NCBI RefSeq assembly: GCF_042186555.1
Contig: NC_133325.1
Coordinates: 670,270,640-670,334,639 of the forward strand
Reading direction: 5' to 3'
Length of the DNA: 64,000 nucleotides
DNA from: Aquarana catesbeiana
Lineage: Eukaryota > Chordata > Amphibia > Anura > Ranidae
Shown here: positions 1-11,185 of the stretch, one piece after another
Layout of the letters: each line of letters starts with the position of its first letter
Numbering within the stretch: the stretch's first letter is position 1
Notes under the pieces: model-generated
What the model saw: the letters and a program-made list of their open reading frames with translations, nothing else
What the model was told of the DNA's origin: nothing
Databases searched by the model: none
Program-made: the position numbers and the translations under genes

Positions 1-952
1 CCTCATTTTAGTCTGATCTATATAATTGTATATAAAATGCACTACAGTATTTACCTTTCAAAAAGTGTTTACCCAGTGCTAAAACTGTCATCCAATTTCT
101 AAATTGCTGCATTTGTAAATATCAAAAGCCATTATTAAAGAATAGTAGTGTTAAAAAAAAACACTTGTGAGTTTAACTTATCTTTTCTTTTGTATTATTC
201 TCCTTTAAGGTGGCGTGGCAGGGTGTGTGTCCTATGTCTACATATGTTTGCTGATAAGTGTCCATCGTTTCCTTCTCAAAAAGTTGGGTGTTATGGTAAC
301 ATGCGATTTGATGCCTGCAAATGCACTGCGTTTGCAATCTGCGTTTTTGGGTGCTGTTAACATTACATTGGCACCCGCATGAAGATCGCAAGGGAAGTGC
401 ATTTTTTTTAAAGTGAAAAATTACATCTGTGAAAATTATCAGTGTTCATAAATCATCCTTCTATATTCTTTAACATCTTTAAAACGTTCCAAACATTAAC
501 ATTGTGTTTGTTCACCACTTCAGTATAATTATCCACTCACTAGAAGTATGTGACCTTACTATTATTTCAGGTCTCATGTGCTTTTAGGGCCCTTTTCATC
601 AGTTTTTGATGCGCTTTTGGTGTTTAACTGCTTCTCGTCCGGCCTATTGTAAAATGATGGCCGCACGGGTCATCCTGTTATCCTGGGAGAACATCATATG
701 TCGTCCTCCCAGGATCATGTACTGGCCTTCTACCCAATCACAACAGATCACATAACAATTGTACATAATGAATGGCTTTGATTCATGCCATTCATTGCGT
801 ACTATTGTGTTGATCTCTGTGATTGGTTACAATGATCACATGGTACAGATGTGGCCAATCACAGCCCATCTGTATAATGTGAGTAGCTGTGGCTAATCAC
901 AGCTAATCACAATAGTAAACACTGAATGAATAGTTTACATTGAGAAAAAAAT
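1..952. other. No gene seen; AT-rich intergenic sequence
   Basis: No convincing exon or RNA gene. Bases 596-920 are repeat-like and rich in short direct repeats (CATTCAT, AATCACAG), but no ends could be defined. Confidence 0.4.
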
Positions 953-1420
953 GGCCCCTTTCACACATACGGACCATTCATTTCATCAGTTCAGTCACAT
1001 CAAAACAGATGAACTATTCATCTGTTTTTCATTAGTGATCATCAGTTTTCATTCGTTTTCCATCAGTGATCATCAGTTTTCATTCGTTTTTCATCAGTGA
1101 TCATCAGTTTTTTTAATATGTTTTATCAGTGCTCGTCAGTTTTTCATCCGTGCTTGTCAGTTTTTCATCAGTTTTTTTTACATCCACTACTAATGCAAAA
1201 AATGGATGAAAACTGACCATTTGTCAATTACCATCTGTTTTTCATTCGATCTGTTTTTTTGACGGATGAAAAATAGAGCTTTTATCCATTCAAAAAAACA
1301 GATGTTGACAGAAGCGGATGAAAACGGATGCAAATGGATGATCATCCGTTGTCATCAGTTTTTCCATAGGAATGCATTGATGTCCGTTTTTCATCCGTCA
1401 ATGTATGTGTGAAAGGGGCC
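953..1420. mobile_element. MITE with perfect 18-bp terminal inverted repeats
   Basis: GGCCCCTTTCACACATAC (953-970) is repeated exactly in inverse at 1403-1420. The inside is built from diverged copies of a CATCAGTGATCATCAGTTTT-like motif, itself partly palindromic. There is no coding capacity. The superfamily is uncertain because no clear target duplication is visible. Confidence 0.7.
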
Positions 1421-1952
1421 TAAAATTCCCTGTTATAAGCAATTATAGTGTGTAAAAAAAAATCAAAAGAAAAAAAAACCTGATCCCCTCCCCAGAGTAG
1501 TACAGTGTTACTGTGTGTAAAAAAAAACAAACAAAAAATAAATTAAATTGTAAAAAAAAAAAAATAGTAAAAAAGAAATGTATTTTTCACAAAAATTGAA
1601 AAAAATTATTACTTTTTTTTTTTTTTGCATTCTGTCACCAGTCAGTGTCTTTGATCACTGCCACATCAGTGATCAAGGACACTGACTTTGGCATTGGTGA
1701 CAGTATGTAAAAAAAATAATTAAAAATGGGGAAAATGAAAATGTGAAAAAAAAAAACATTTTTTTTTATTTCTTCATTTTCCAAAAAATTGTGCCAAAAA
1801 ATTACAACTTCAAAAAACTCGCCATGTCTTTTACTAAATACCTTGGACTGTCTACTCTCCAAATGGGGTAATTTGTACTGTCCTGGCACTCTCGTGCCTC
1901 AAGAAATGGGATAGGCCGTCAGTACATCAGGTATTCCTACCTCTTGAAATTT
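1421..1952. repeat. Fragment of the TTAA (piggyBac-like) repeat family
   Basis: Bases 1790-1950 (tccaaatggggtaatttgta and neighbouring text) match the interior module also present at 30880-31030 and, inverted, at 32730-32900. Around 1636-1707 an imperfect inverted repeat (cagtgtctttgatcactg with its complement) forms a hairpin. Both ends of the parent copy are lost. Confidence 0.5.
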
Positions 1953-2158
1953 TCCACATTTTGTCATGTTACAACCAAAAATGTAAATGTATTTTATTGG
2001 GATTTTATGTGATAGACCAACACAAAGTGGCACATAATTGTGGAAGGAAAATGATAAATGGTTTTCAAAAGTTTTTACAAATAAATAAATATGTGTATTC
2101 AGCCCCTTTAAGTCAATACTTTGTAGAACCACCTTTTGCTGCAATTACATTGCATTTT
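1953..2158 (+). mobile_element. Truncated 5' end of a Tc1-like transposon
   Basis: The stretch with tcatgttacaaccaaaaatg, ttttatgtgatagaccaaca, and tactttgtagaaccaccttt is the untranslated left part of a Tc1-type element widespread in fish and frogs. I recognise it from family knowledge. No transposase remains. Confidence 0.55.
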
Positions 2159-2277
2159 TGATGTTCTTTTCATTCATTTCAATGGGGAGGTGCTTGCACC
2201 AAAAATGCAGCATGCTCAACTCTCAAAAACATACTGCACTCGCAGCGCATTGGTGTGAAGAGTTCCATAAGATTTAA

Positions 2278-3233
2278 CCGCTTCAGCCCCGGAAGAATTT
2301 ACCCCCTTACTGACCAGAGCACTTTTTGCGATTCGGCACTGCGTCGCTTTAACTGACAATTGCGCGGTCGTGCGACGTGACTCCCAAACAAAATTGACGT
2401 CCTTTTTTTCCCACAAATAGAGCTTTCTTTTGGTGGTATTTGATCGCCTCTGCGCTATAAACAAAAAAATAGCGACAATTTTGCAAAAAACGCATTATTT
2501 TTTACTTTTTGCTATAATAAATAACCCCAAAAAATAATTAAAAAAACATTTTTTTTCCTCAGTTTAGGCCGATATGTACTCTTCTACATATTTTTGGTAA
2601 AAAAAAAATTGCAATAAGCGTTTATTGATTGGTTTGTGCGAAAGTTGTAGCGTTTACAAAATAGGGGATAGTTTTATGGCATTTTTTTAAAATAATTTTT
2701 TTTTACTAGTAATGGCGGCGATCAGCGATTTTTATTGTGACTGTGACATTATGGCGAACACATCGGACATTTTTGACACATATTTGGGACCATTGTCATT
2801 TATACAGCAATCAGTGCTATAAAAATGCACTGATTCCTGTGTAAATGACACTGGCAATGAAGGGGTTAACCACTAGGGGGCGGGGAGGAGTTAAGTCAGT
2901 ACTAGGGAATGTTTTCTAATTGTAGGGGGGATGGGCTAGCTGTGACACGTCACTGATCTCTGCTCCCGATGACAGGGAGCAGAGATCAGTAACACTGTCA
3001 CTAGGCAGAACGGGGAGATGCTTGTTTACATCAGCATCTCCCCATTCATCCTCTCCGTGAGGCGATCGCGGGTATCCCCGCAGCGATCAAGTCCACGGGA
3101 CCCGCGACCCGACTCACGGAGCTCCCAGCCGGCGCACACGCAATGGCATGGCGGGGAATTCAATGGGACTTACATGTACGCCCAGTCGTGCCATTCTGCC
3201 GACGTACATCGGCGTGCGCCGGTCGGGAAGTGG
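2278..3233 (+). mobile_element. TTAA-target piggyBac-like MITE
   Basis: Flanked by TTAA on both sides (2274-2277, 3234-3237). It starts CCGCTTCAGCCCCGG and ends CGGGAAGTGG, so the termini are inverted. The interior has the family layout: 'acccccttactgaccagagc', an AT-rich block with tagagctttcttttggtgg, and a GC-rich right part. It is a non-autonomous copy. TTAA duplication is the hallmark of piggyBac-type transposition. Confidence 0.75.
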
Positions 3234-3276
3234 TTAAAGGGATACAATTTTCATGCATTTTTGTTCTGCTTTTTAA

Positions 3277-3633
3277 CCACTTCAGTAAAGGTCACTTTCA
3301 CCCCCTTCCTGCCCAGACCAGTTTTCAGCGCTGTCACATTTTGAATGACAATTGCGCTGTCATGCAACACTGTAACATATGACATTTTTATCATTTTTTT
3401 CACAAAAATAGAGCTTTCTTTTGGTGGTATTTAATCACCACTGGGCTTTATATTTTTTTTGCTAAATAAATGTAAAACAATAATTTTGAAAAAAAAAGGT
3501 TTTTCTTCATTTCTGTTATAACATTTTGCAAATAAATAATCTTTCTTCATAATTTTAGGCCAACATGTATTCTGCTACATTTCTTTGGTGAAAATAACCC
3601 AAATCAGTGTATCTTATTAAGTCTGTAGGAAAG
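3277..3633 (+). mobile_element. 5' part of a second TTAA-family MITE, with foldback
   Basis: TTAA at 3273-3276 is followed by CCACTTCAGTAAAGG and the usual 'acccccttcctgcccagacc'. The copy loses family similarity near 3633. Bases 3541-3574 recur inverted at about 3668-3703 (imperfect, around 34 bp), forming a large hairpin. No right end was found. Confidence 0.55.
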
Positions 3634-4550
3634 TAGGAAAGAGTCCACAAACTATGGTATATACTGTACAGAATACATGTTGACCTAAATTTATGAAGAA
3701 AGAAAGAAAGTTATAAAGAAATTCCTTTATGAAGAAAAAGCCCCTGGATTTTGGGGGGGGGGGGGGGACCACGCGCCATTTTATTTTTTTTGGCTTGGGG
3801 TACCCCTCAAAATCCATACCAGACTAAAGCGTCTGGTATGGTCTTGGGGGGCTGGACCCCATGCCGTTTTTTTTTATTTTTTATTTTGGCATGGGGTTTC
3901 CCTTCAAGATTCTCAGAGCACAAGTCGCTTGCCATAAGTTGGATCATGATGATCCGACTTGGATGCGACTTCCATTCAAATCAATGGGCTGAAAGTCGGA
4001 TCAGTTAATATGGCTCTCATAGGAAACCATTGATTATGACATGTCATGTGACTTGTGCTCTGTAGTAATTGTATTTTGGTGTGAAAAACAGAGGAGGCAG
4101 AGAAACGCTAAATGTGCATTAACGCCAATGTCAAAAGCTACTAAAAGCGTGTTTTTACAGCAGCTTTTTCCTGGCGTCGGTACTGGCTTTGCAGCTCATT
4201 TTTCTTACGCCCTGTGTGCATGAGGACTTTAAATCTTATGGAACTCTTCACACCAATGTGCTGCAGGTGCGATATGTTTTTGAGAGTTCTGCATGCTGCA
4301 TTTTTGGTGCATGTTTAAATAGCACCTCCCCATTGAAGTGAATGGAAAACATATAAAAAATGCACTGCAGGTTGCATTTTTGGTGTGCTTTTTGAGTCAT
4401 ATTTCCATGTTTCATAGGTGCATGATTGGAGTCAGGCAACCAGAAATTGCACAAGAAATGCATAAAAAAACACACCAAAAAAAGCAGTAAAAACGCATAT
4501 GCATTTTTTTTTCTCAAAGGAGCAGTGTGAAAGGGCCTTTAGTGGGGTAT
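3634..4550. repeat. Repeat fragments with hairpins; no gene
   Basis: A 16-base G run near 3752-3767 is followed by the perfect 11-bp hairpin CCATACCAGAC/GTCTGGTATGG (3812-3839). Bases 4226-4345 match 2160-2276 in inverse orientation (aactcttcacaccaatg, ctgcatttttggtgca). This suggests one palindromic MITE family present twice. No coding sequence. Confidence 0.5.
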
Positions 4551-4816
4551 GAACCTACTATTAGTTGGATTCTTCCTCCAATTCGCCCCCGTAACACCCA
4601 CATTACGTTGTACCCAGACATAATGTATTTGTGTTGAAATGTCGCATTGGGAAGTGTGGCTGAGGGATAATATTAATATAATATAGAGGTATTACTATAG
4701 AGGGGTATGTGGGTGAGGGGTATTATTTTGGAGCAACTTGTGTGTAACTAGAGTTATATGTCAAGACAGCCCAAGTTTAAATAAAAATCTCGTTATAATA
4801 TGGTAGCATTGGCACT
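4551..4816. other. Low-repeat flank downstream of the 3-beta-HSD gene
   Basis: No family similarity recognised. A plus-strand AATAAA at 4780-4785 faces the minus-strand poly(A) signal. No exon can be supported on either strand. Confidence 0.3.
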
Positions 4817-4822
4817 TTTATT
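4817..4822 (-). terminator. poly(A) signal of the 3-beta-HSD gene
   Basis: AATAAA on the minus strand lies 28 nt past the TAA stop of the terminal exon, giving a very short 3' UTR. No stronger signal is seen further downstream. Confidence 0.55.
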
Positions 4823-4850
4823 TTTGTTTAAACATTTATAGAATCAGCCT

Positions 4851-5281
4851 TTAAGAATTCTTTTTAGCCTTTCTCAGGTCTTCAGTTGCCTGTTTCAGCC
4901 ATTGGCAGGTCCTCTGCTTGCTTTCCACCCAGCTGTAATAGGGCTTGTATCCAAAGTGTCTGAATGCCTTATCGGTGTCAGCATAGAATGTAGTATTCAC
5001 TAACTTCAGGATTGGTACAGTTAAGAAGGGTTTCAGTTTCCAAAAAGGCTTCACAATGAATATTATTGAGTTGTAAATCATTATAATCAACCACATCTTC
5101 CAGTACGGCATGTATGACCCCATTTGTATATCAGGGTCAAATTCAGTGAACAGTTCCTGAACAAAGTCCTTTAGATGCCTAAACGGGGTGTCATCATATG
5201 CGTAGTATGCCTGTCCACCGAGAACATGTGGGTTCAGCTGCATCTGACGAGCGGCAAGCACATGCATCCAGGCCACGTTAC
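4851..5281 (-). CDS. hsd3b7: 3-beta-hydroxysteroid dehydrogenase, terminal coding exon (HSD3B7-like)
   Basis: This is the last coding exon (142 codons plus TAA) of a membrane-bound SDR steroid dehydrogenase. Members oxidise a 3-beta-hydroxy-delta5 sterol to the 3-oxo-delta4 form with NAD+; HSD3B7 does so for C27 sterols in bile acid synthesis in the ER. It opens with NVAWMHVLAAR, then GGQAYYAYDDTP, a hydrophobic stretch (MWLIIMIYNSIIFIV) at the membrane-anchoring position of the family, and NTTFYADTDKAFRHFGY followed by YSW. The NTTF...TDKA.RHFGY block is what I associate with HSD3B7 rather than HSD3B1/2. The acceptor reads TTAATTACAG with the exon beginning at 5281 in phase 1. This exactly completes the Gly codon started by the exon at 37072-37234. 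The ATG at 5370-5372 lies in the intron and is not the start. Another HSD3B paralogue is possible. Confidence 0.88.
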
Positions 5282-5504
5282 CTGTAATTAAACCAAAAGA
5301 TTCAGCCAAAAGCTCTAGTGACATTGGGATTACAAGAAAAAAATCTGTTTCAGAATGGCCAGCAGGGACCATGGAGTATAGATCTGAGCGTGATCGCTCC
5401 GTGCAGTGAACTCACAGGGTTCATAGCTGTTAGATCGCAGTTGGCTTCTGCTGCCATAGATGCTTAAGGGCTCATTCACACGAGCATCATTAGCCTTTGT
5501 TTAA

Positions 5505-6494
5505 CCACTTCAGCCCCGGAAGAATTTACCCCCTTCCTGACCAGGCCATTTTTTGAGATACGGCACTGCGTCACTTTAACTGACAATTGCACGTGCGACG
5601 CCGTACCCAAACAAAATTGACTTCCTTTTTTTTCTCACAAATAGAGCTTTCTTTTGGTGGCATTTGATCACCTCTGCGGTTTTTATTTTTTGCACTATAA
5701 ACAAAAAAAGTACAGACAATTTTGAAAAAAAACACAATATTTTTCACTTTTTGCTGTAATAAATATCCCCCAATTTTTTTTTTAAAAAGAAATTTCTTCA
5801 TCAGTTTGGGCCAATATATACTCTTCTACATATTTTTGGTAAAAAAAAAAAAAAAAAATCGCAATAAGCGTTTATTGATTGGTTTGCGTAAAAGTTATAG
5901 CATCTTAAAACTATGGGAAAGATTTATGGCATTTTTATTATTATTATTATTTTTTTCTTACTAGTAATGGCGGTGATCTGTGATTTTTAGCGGTACTGCG
6001 ACATTGCAGCAAACAGATTGGACACTTTTGACACATTTTTCAGAACAGTAATATTTATACAGCGATCAATGCTATAAATATGCACTGATTACTGTGTAAA
6101 TATCACTGGCAGGGAAGGGGTTAACACTAGGGGGTGTCCAAGGGGTTAACACTAGGGGGCGATAACAGTAGGGGTTAAATGTGTTCCCTCGTGAGTGATT
6201 CTAACTGTATGGGGATGTGACTGACTGGGGGAGCAGACAGATTGGTTGTTCCTACTTAGAAGAAACAAACGATCTGTCTCCTGACAGAACAGGGATTTGT
6301 GTGTTTACACACACAAATCCCAGCTCTCACTCTCGTGCCCGCAATCACGGGTGGCTCATAGGGTTCCCCCGCCGCACAGCGGGCACGCGCATGTGCCTGT
6401 TATGGCTCTTAAAGGGGCCGACGTACCTATACGGCAGTTTGCGCAGCGGTGCCACTCTGCCGCCGTATATGTATGTGAGGAGGTCAGGAAGTGG
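5505..6494 (+). mobile_element. TTAA-target piggyBac-like MITE (990 bp)
   Basis: TTAA at 5501-5504 and 6495-6498. Starts CCACTTCAGCCCCGGAAG and ends GGTCAGGAAGTGG. Same orientation and interior as the 2278-3233 copy, including the run of 'ggggttaacactaggggg' repeats near 6116-6160 and the palindrome around gtgtgtttacacacac (6300-6315). Non-coding. Confidence 0.78.
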
Positions 6495-6620
6495 TTAAGC
6501 TGCATTTAAGCAGTGTTTTTAACCTTTTCACTCCTGGAGCTGTTTTTGTGTTTTTTGCACACATGTTTAAAAAATCCTTTTAGGCCTGAAGAATACACAA
6601 AACTCCCAGACACCCTAGAG

Positions 6621-6731
6621 CAGTGATTTGGAAATACATTTCCCATGATGCTCAACTACATTGCAGAGTGCATGAGTATCATGGGAAATATAGTTCCAAA
6701 ACATCTGGGGTGCCAAGGTTCGCCTTCACTG
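6621..6731. mobile_element. 111-bp miniature hAT-like element
   Basis: Flanked by an exact 8-bp duplication CCCTAGAG (6613-6620 and 6732-6739). The ends CAGTGATTTGG and CCTTCACTG are inverted. The middle is a hairpin (tttcccatgatgctca with gagtatcatgggaaat). An 8-bp duplication and CAG...CTG ends are typical of hAT. Confidence 0.78.
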
Positions 6732-6899
6732 CCCTAGAGAATAAAATAGTGGTAGTTCCAATTTATTTATGTCAGATGCATGCGTTTATGTTTGTATGTT
6801 GGGGTGGGGTGGCCTCAAAAAAATGTTGGGAAGGGGTGATTTAATGTGCTTGGGTGTAACTTTATTTTTTTTGCTAAAAAAACGTTTTTTTTTCATCAT

Positions 6900-7040
6900 A
6901 TAGGGGACAAAAAGTCCCCTATGTGATTATTTTTAGGTGACAGGTTCTCTTTAATGAGACATGCAGGGTGTAAAAGACCCTGCATGTCTCCTCTGTGCGC
7001 CACTGAATGTTTTGCAATGCAGATCGCATTGCAAAACATT
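6900..7040. repeat. Three consecutive perfect hairpins
   Basis: Stem 1 ATAGGGGAC/GTCCCCTAT (6900-6922, 9 bp). Stem 2 GAGACATGCAGGGT/ACCCTGCATGTCTC (6956-6990, 14 bp). Stem 3 AATGTTTTGCAATGC/GCATTGCAAAACATT (7006-7040, 15 bp). All are mismatch-free. The spacer TGACAGGTTCTCTTTA between stems 1 and 2 recurs at 33812-33827. Confidence 0.75.
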
Positions 7041-7087
7041 GCATTCCGGCTATGCAAGGTGGGGAAAGTGACAGGTGACCTGGAAGC

Positions 7088-7145
7088 AGGGCCGTCTTTC
7101 AGGCAGGGCAAAAGGGGCAGCTGCCCTGGGCCCTGCATTGTTGTG
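7088..7145. mobile_element. hAT-like terminus
   Basis: CAGGGCCGTCTTTCAGGCAG followed by ggggcagctgccctgggccc is the left end of a hAT family known in vertebrates. The matching right end and 8-bp duplication (cctggaag) were not found. The element is probably truncated or rearranged. Confidence 0.45.
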
Positions 7146-7864
7146 GAGTCCAAAGCAGCTGCCTCATACTAGCCACCTATCCTGGTTTAAATTCCCTTGT
7201 CCCTTGAAATTTTAGTCCTGTGCTGTGTCCTGATATCTCAGTGTTAAATGCTGCTACTAATGCTGCCCAGCTCTGCCCTATTGTTGTGTATGGATGACTC
7301 ACCTCCAGACCGTGTTTACATGTAAATAACCGGCATTCATAAGTAAAAAGCCGCGGCATTTATATGTAAATAGCAGTGTCCGGCCGCATTGATATGTAAA
7401 TAAAGGTGGCATTCTTATGCATATCATGCCCCCCCTGAGATCATATCCACCATCACCTATACTGAATGCTGCCCACTGCGGAGGGGCATGCTTGAAAGTC
7501 CTGCCTGCAACTGTGGTCATTAAGCCTAACATCAGCCTGTTCTGCAAAGGAAAGCAAATTGGTGGTGGGGGGGGAGGGTAGTGTGGGGTGTGCAGAGGTA
7601 GGCAGAGAATAAATTACAGTTTGGGGTGCACAGGTGAGCAAGGAGGGGATGTATAGAAGTAAGGAAGGTGGGTGCAAAGATGAGCAGAGGAGGCAGGTAG
7701 AGTTAAAGGGGGGGAGGGTTGGAGTGGAGAGGATGGGGGAGATTTGGGGGTGTAGAGGCACTGCTGTGTATCTGCTAAAGGGCAGCACATTTCTGTGGTG
7801 GCAGGGAAGCGATTTTGCATGTGTTCCCAACACACACAAATGTGAAAGCAGGCTACATGTCTCA

Positions 7865-8092
7865 GTTACATTGGTGGTCAGTGTAAATCTTCTCATTACA
7901 TTGGGGCTTGGTGTAGAATCCTTTCATTCACACTAGTGGCCAGTGTGAATGTTCCCCTTACATTAGTAGTCAGTGTAAATCCCTCCTTACATTGGTGGTT
8001 ACTGTGAATGCTTCTATTACATTAGTGGTCAGTGTAAACCCCTATTACATTGGTGGCCAGTGTTGAAACTCCTCTTTATATTGGTAGTCAGT
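7865..8092 (+). repeat. Tandem array, about 36-bp unit, 6-7 copies
   Basis: The unit centres on TTACATTGGTGGTCAGTGTAAA with diverged spacers (cctccttac, cttctatt). Neighbouring copies differ at many positions, so the array looks old. Confidence 0.65.
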
Positions 8093-8243
8093 AAAAAAAA
8101 ACAGCATTGCTATTGATCACACCCTCCTCTCCCTCAGCACTGCCACTGATCCCCAGAGTTCTAGGATCCCTTGGAGTTTTCTGTCTATTGATAGGTCCGT
8201 TCACCACCCCAGTCCATGGTGTTCAGGCAGTGAGGAGATGGTG

Positions 8244-8360
8244 GGCTGTAACCTCTAGCAACCAGTGAGCAGTATTACTGTACAGTAATCTCTAGCAACC
8301 AATCAACAAGCAGAAATCATGTGCTTCTAGCAACCAGTGAGCAGTATTCCTGTACTGTAA
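8244..8360 (+). repeat. Short duplicated segment, about 80-bp unit
   Basis: ctctagcaaccagtgagcag followed by tattactgtacagtaa is repeated as ttctagcaaccagtgagcag and tattcctgtactgtaa. A (GT)n run of about 20 bp lies nearby at 8592-8611. Confidence 0.5.
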
Positions 8361-8766
8361 CCAGTTGCTATTTATTGCATGTCTCAGAGCAGGTGGAGAG
8401 CGAAATTGCATGGCGGGGGGCCAAGAACATTTTTGCCCAGGGTTTTCTGGGGCACAGCAAGAAGGGGAGGGGCTCCTCTCCTTCCCCTCCACCCGCCGGC
8501 ACCCACCTTGTCGGTCTCAGGCCCGCAGATGGGCAAGCAGAGCCCAGAATACATGGCGGGGACACCGGTACCGGGGGGCACCGGTACCAGGGGTGTGTGT
8601 GTGTGTGTGTGAGCAAATGGGCGGCACCGCAGCCATCCGAATGCTCTCACCTGACAGGAAGGGGTCTGACAGGGGCCTGTCAGTTTTACACATAATTCCG
8701 GTGGCTGCAGTCACCATATTGTGTGTGTGAAACCCCCGCTGTCAGACCTGGCAGCAAAAGGGTTAA

Positions 8767-9234
8767 AGCCTCTTAATTACCCTCCAATGTCTGCTATGAA
8801 TATTACAATGGGCTTCACACAGTGCAATACACACAGTTACGGTAGAGTTGTGTTTAAAAGCATGTCGCTTTCTAGAGGCATTGCTACTTGTCAGCTGTCT
8901 CTGTTAATTTCAATGGTAGCGTGTTGTAAACGTGATATTATTATATAGAAAATGAAATGTCATTCAGTTAAGGTTCACATCTACTTTAGGCCACTCTGCT
9001 ACATTATTAATAGGCTGCACCTTAATGCACAACCCCCCCACCCCCCTCAAAAAAATGAGTGCACCACAAAGCATGGCATGTGTATGGTGTATCACTGCAG
9101 TGTGGGTGCATTACCCACTACAGTAGTAGTCCATTGTGGTGCCACGCAACGCACTACATTTCGGATTGAGTGTGTTAACATACATTGTGGTAAGGCCTAG
9201 TAAAACCCACATTTCAACCAGAAGTGGTAGTCAG
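8767..9234. other. No gene or recognisable repeat
   Basis: Open frames here are short and lack codon bias or motifs. A C-rich run lies at 9032-9048. Nothing further can be supported. Confidence 0.3.
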
Positions 9235-9751
9235 GTGGCAGAGTTTACAGGTGGCAGCATGGACACCCTGACCGGTCTATGACTACACAGCCCCATACGC
9301 AACAAACTGCAAAGCACTGTGTACGCCTTTCTATCAGAACTAACATTAACTTTGTCAGCAATCTGAGCTACAGTAGCCCTTCTATTGGATAATACAATAC
9401 GGGCCAACCTTTGCTCCCCACATGCATCAATGAGCTTTGGACACCCATGACCCTATTGCCGGTTTACTGGTCTTTCTTCCACTTTTGGTAGGTCCTGACC
9501 ACTGCAATCCGGGAACATCCCCTAAGAGCTGCAGTTTTGAAATTCTCTGACACAGTCATCTAGCCACTACAATTCAGCCCTTGTCAAAGTCGTTCAAATC
9601 CTTACGCTTGCCCATTTTTTTTTCTTTCTACACATCAACTTCAAGGACAACATGTTCACTTGCTGCTTAATATATCTCAGCCACATTTATGAGCCATTGT
9701 CACAAAATAATCAATGTTATTTACTTTACCTGTCAGTGGTATATTGTTATG

Positions 9752-9756
<5 letters not shown>
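9235..9756 (-). pseudogene. Tc1-like transposase N-terminal relic
   Basis: On the minus strand, broken frames read MGKRKDLNDFDKG, then VVARRL and DACGEQRLARIV. These match the DNA-binding N-terminus of a Tc1-type transposase (helix-turn-helix region). The same family is seen at 38132-38910 (there CDFDKGQIVMARRLGHNISK). The end sequence tacctgtcagtggtata at 9728-9744 is the transcription-start side terminus. Frameshifts and stops are frequent, the catalytic DDE part is absent, and the TA repeat has overrun the terminal repeat. An old inactive copy. Confidence 0.6.

Positions 9757-9798
<42 letters not shown>
9757..9798. repeat. (TA)n microsatellite
   Basis: About 20 uninterrupted TA units adjoining the end of a Tc1 relic, whose TA target site may have seeded it. 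Confidence 0.95.
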
Positions 9799-9802
<4 letters not shown>

Positions 9803-10189
9803 GTAAATCCAGATTTTCAGTTAAATCTATAAATAATGAAAAGGACACGCAATACAGCTGTACATAATTGTTTCAGATAATCCAATACACTTGTTTAAGA
9901 CTGCTGGTGGGAAACTTAAAATGGAAATTTGAAAAATGTTTGCCAACATAACTACATACCAGTTATAGGTATAGTCCTGGCTGCTGGAAACTGTAAAATT
10001 GTGTAGTGAACAGCGCCATCATGTGTCCAAAGTGCTGCTTTACAATTGATCTTATTTCTTTTCTGATGTTATTACATTTAATTGAGGATCTATGAGTCCT
10101 AGTTCAGTGAATGTAATTATTGACATTCTACTTTTCTGCAACATATAGAGAGATTGTGACCCCCCACAGTGATACATAAAGTTAAATAG
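9799..10189. other. No gene seen
   Basis: AT-rich, no recognisable repeat end or exon on either strand. Confidence 0.3.
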
Positions 10190-11185
10190 TTTAAAGTGGA
10201 AATCTAGTCAAATCGTTCTGTTCAGATCTGGATTCAGGAAAACATTTCTATGGTTTTTATACCTGTGCCCCCACTGGGGGAATTGTCCCTCATTTCCTGT
10301 CCCTGTTTCACACACAGTTGAACAGGAATTCTCCCTTGCCAGAGACTGACAAGTTCAAACAATTCTATCATCTATCTAAAATAAAAATAAAATGTTGGCT
10401 TTATTTTTACACAAAATCTTCAAAAAGGATTTGTAAAAATTTAAATAATAATAAAAATAAAAAAAAATACAACATAAATCTCCCTTAAAGGTGGCAGTCA
10501 AAAACTTGTCCAGACATTCAAGAGACTAATGCCGCGTACACACGAGCAGAGTTTTCAACAGACTAGGTCCGGCGGACCGGACTCTGTCGGACAATTCGAC
10601 CGTGTGTGGGCTTCAGCTGACTTTTTTTTACCCAAAAGTCCAACGGACCTAGAAATAAAACATGTTTCAAATCTAAACATGTTTCAAATCTTTCTGACGG
10701 ACTTGAGTCCGGTCGAAAAGTCCGCTCGTCTGTGTGCTAGTCCGACGGACAAAAACCGACGCTAGGGCAGCTATTGGCTACTGGCTATGAACGTCCTTAT
10801 TTTAGTCCGGTCATACGTCATCACGTACGAATCCGTCGGACTTTGGTTGATCATGTGTAGGCAAGTCCATTCATTCGAAAGTCCGTCGGAAAGTCAGTCG
10901 AAAAGTCCGCCGGACCTAGTCCGTCGAAAAGTCCGCCTGTGTGTATGCGGCATTACCCTCATATCCTATCCCGCACGGACAGGAAGTGATGTAATCTTTC
11001 TTTGCTAAGAGACAACTAAGAAAGCACATTCACAGGGAGAGAACTGTCAGGTTTTATTGCTCCGTCTCTTCTTTTCCTGACCCACACACTAATTTTTTGT
11101 TCAGGTATTACCAGGACAGGAAGATAGAAAAAGTGCCCCCAGTGGGTACACAGATAGCAGTATAAATTTAACTCTGGTTTAAAAA
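10190..11185. mobile_element. Diverged MITE interrupted by another MITE
   Basis: tttaaagtggaaatctagtc at the left and tttaactctggtttaaaa at the right are loosely inverted, as are ccactgggggaattgtccct and cccccagtgggtacac. Similar text (catttcctgtccc, aacaggaa) occurs at 58930-59250, suggesting a shared family. The exact ends are uncertain. Confidence 0.4.
10527..10955. mobile_element. TCCGACGGAC-rich MITE, 429 bp
   Basis: TAATGCCGCGTACACAC (10527-10543) is inverted at 10939-10955 with one mismatch. The interior is a dense set of GTCCGnCGGAC/AAAAGTCCG motifs. Related copies lie at 40722-40883 and 41648-42059. Non-coding. The TAA/TTA edges fit Tc1-like (TA) or PIF/Harbinger (TWA) targeting. 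Confidence 0.75.

Larger units (their letters stand above)
6523..8762. mobile_element. Candidate second-type TTAA element, 2.2 kb, non-coding
   Basis: TTAA (6519-6522) followed by CCTTTTCACTCCTGG, and at the other end CCTGGCAGCAAAAGGG before TTAA (8763-8766). The termini are imperfect inverted repeats different from the CCACTTC family. It contains a 111-bp hAT insert, a three-hairpin module, a hAT-like end at 7088 and a 36-bp tandem array. The pairing of these two ends is inferred. Confidence 0.45.

Noticed and set aside
5282..5372. Extension of the terminal HSD exon to the upstream ATG
   Set aside because: The residues before NVAW do not fit the family, and a good acceptor with the right phase lies exactly at 5281/5282.
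8321..8730. Several overlapping frames of 77-124 codons on both strands
   Set aside because: GC-rich repeat with a (GT)n run; frames overlap on all phases with no domain or splice evidence.
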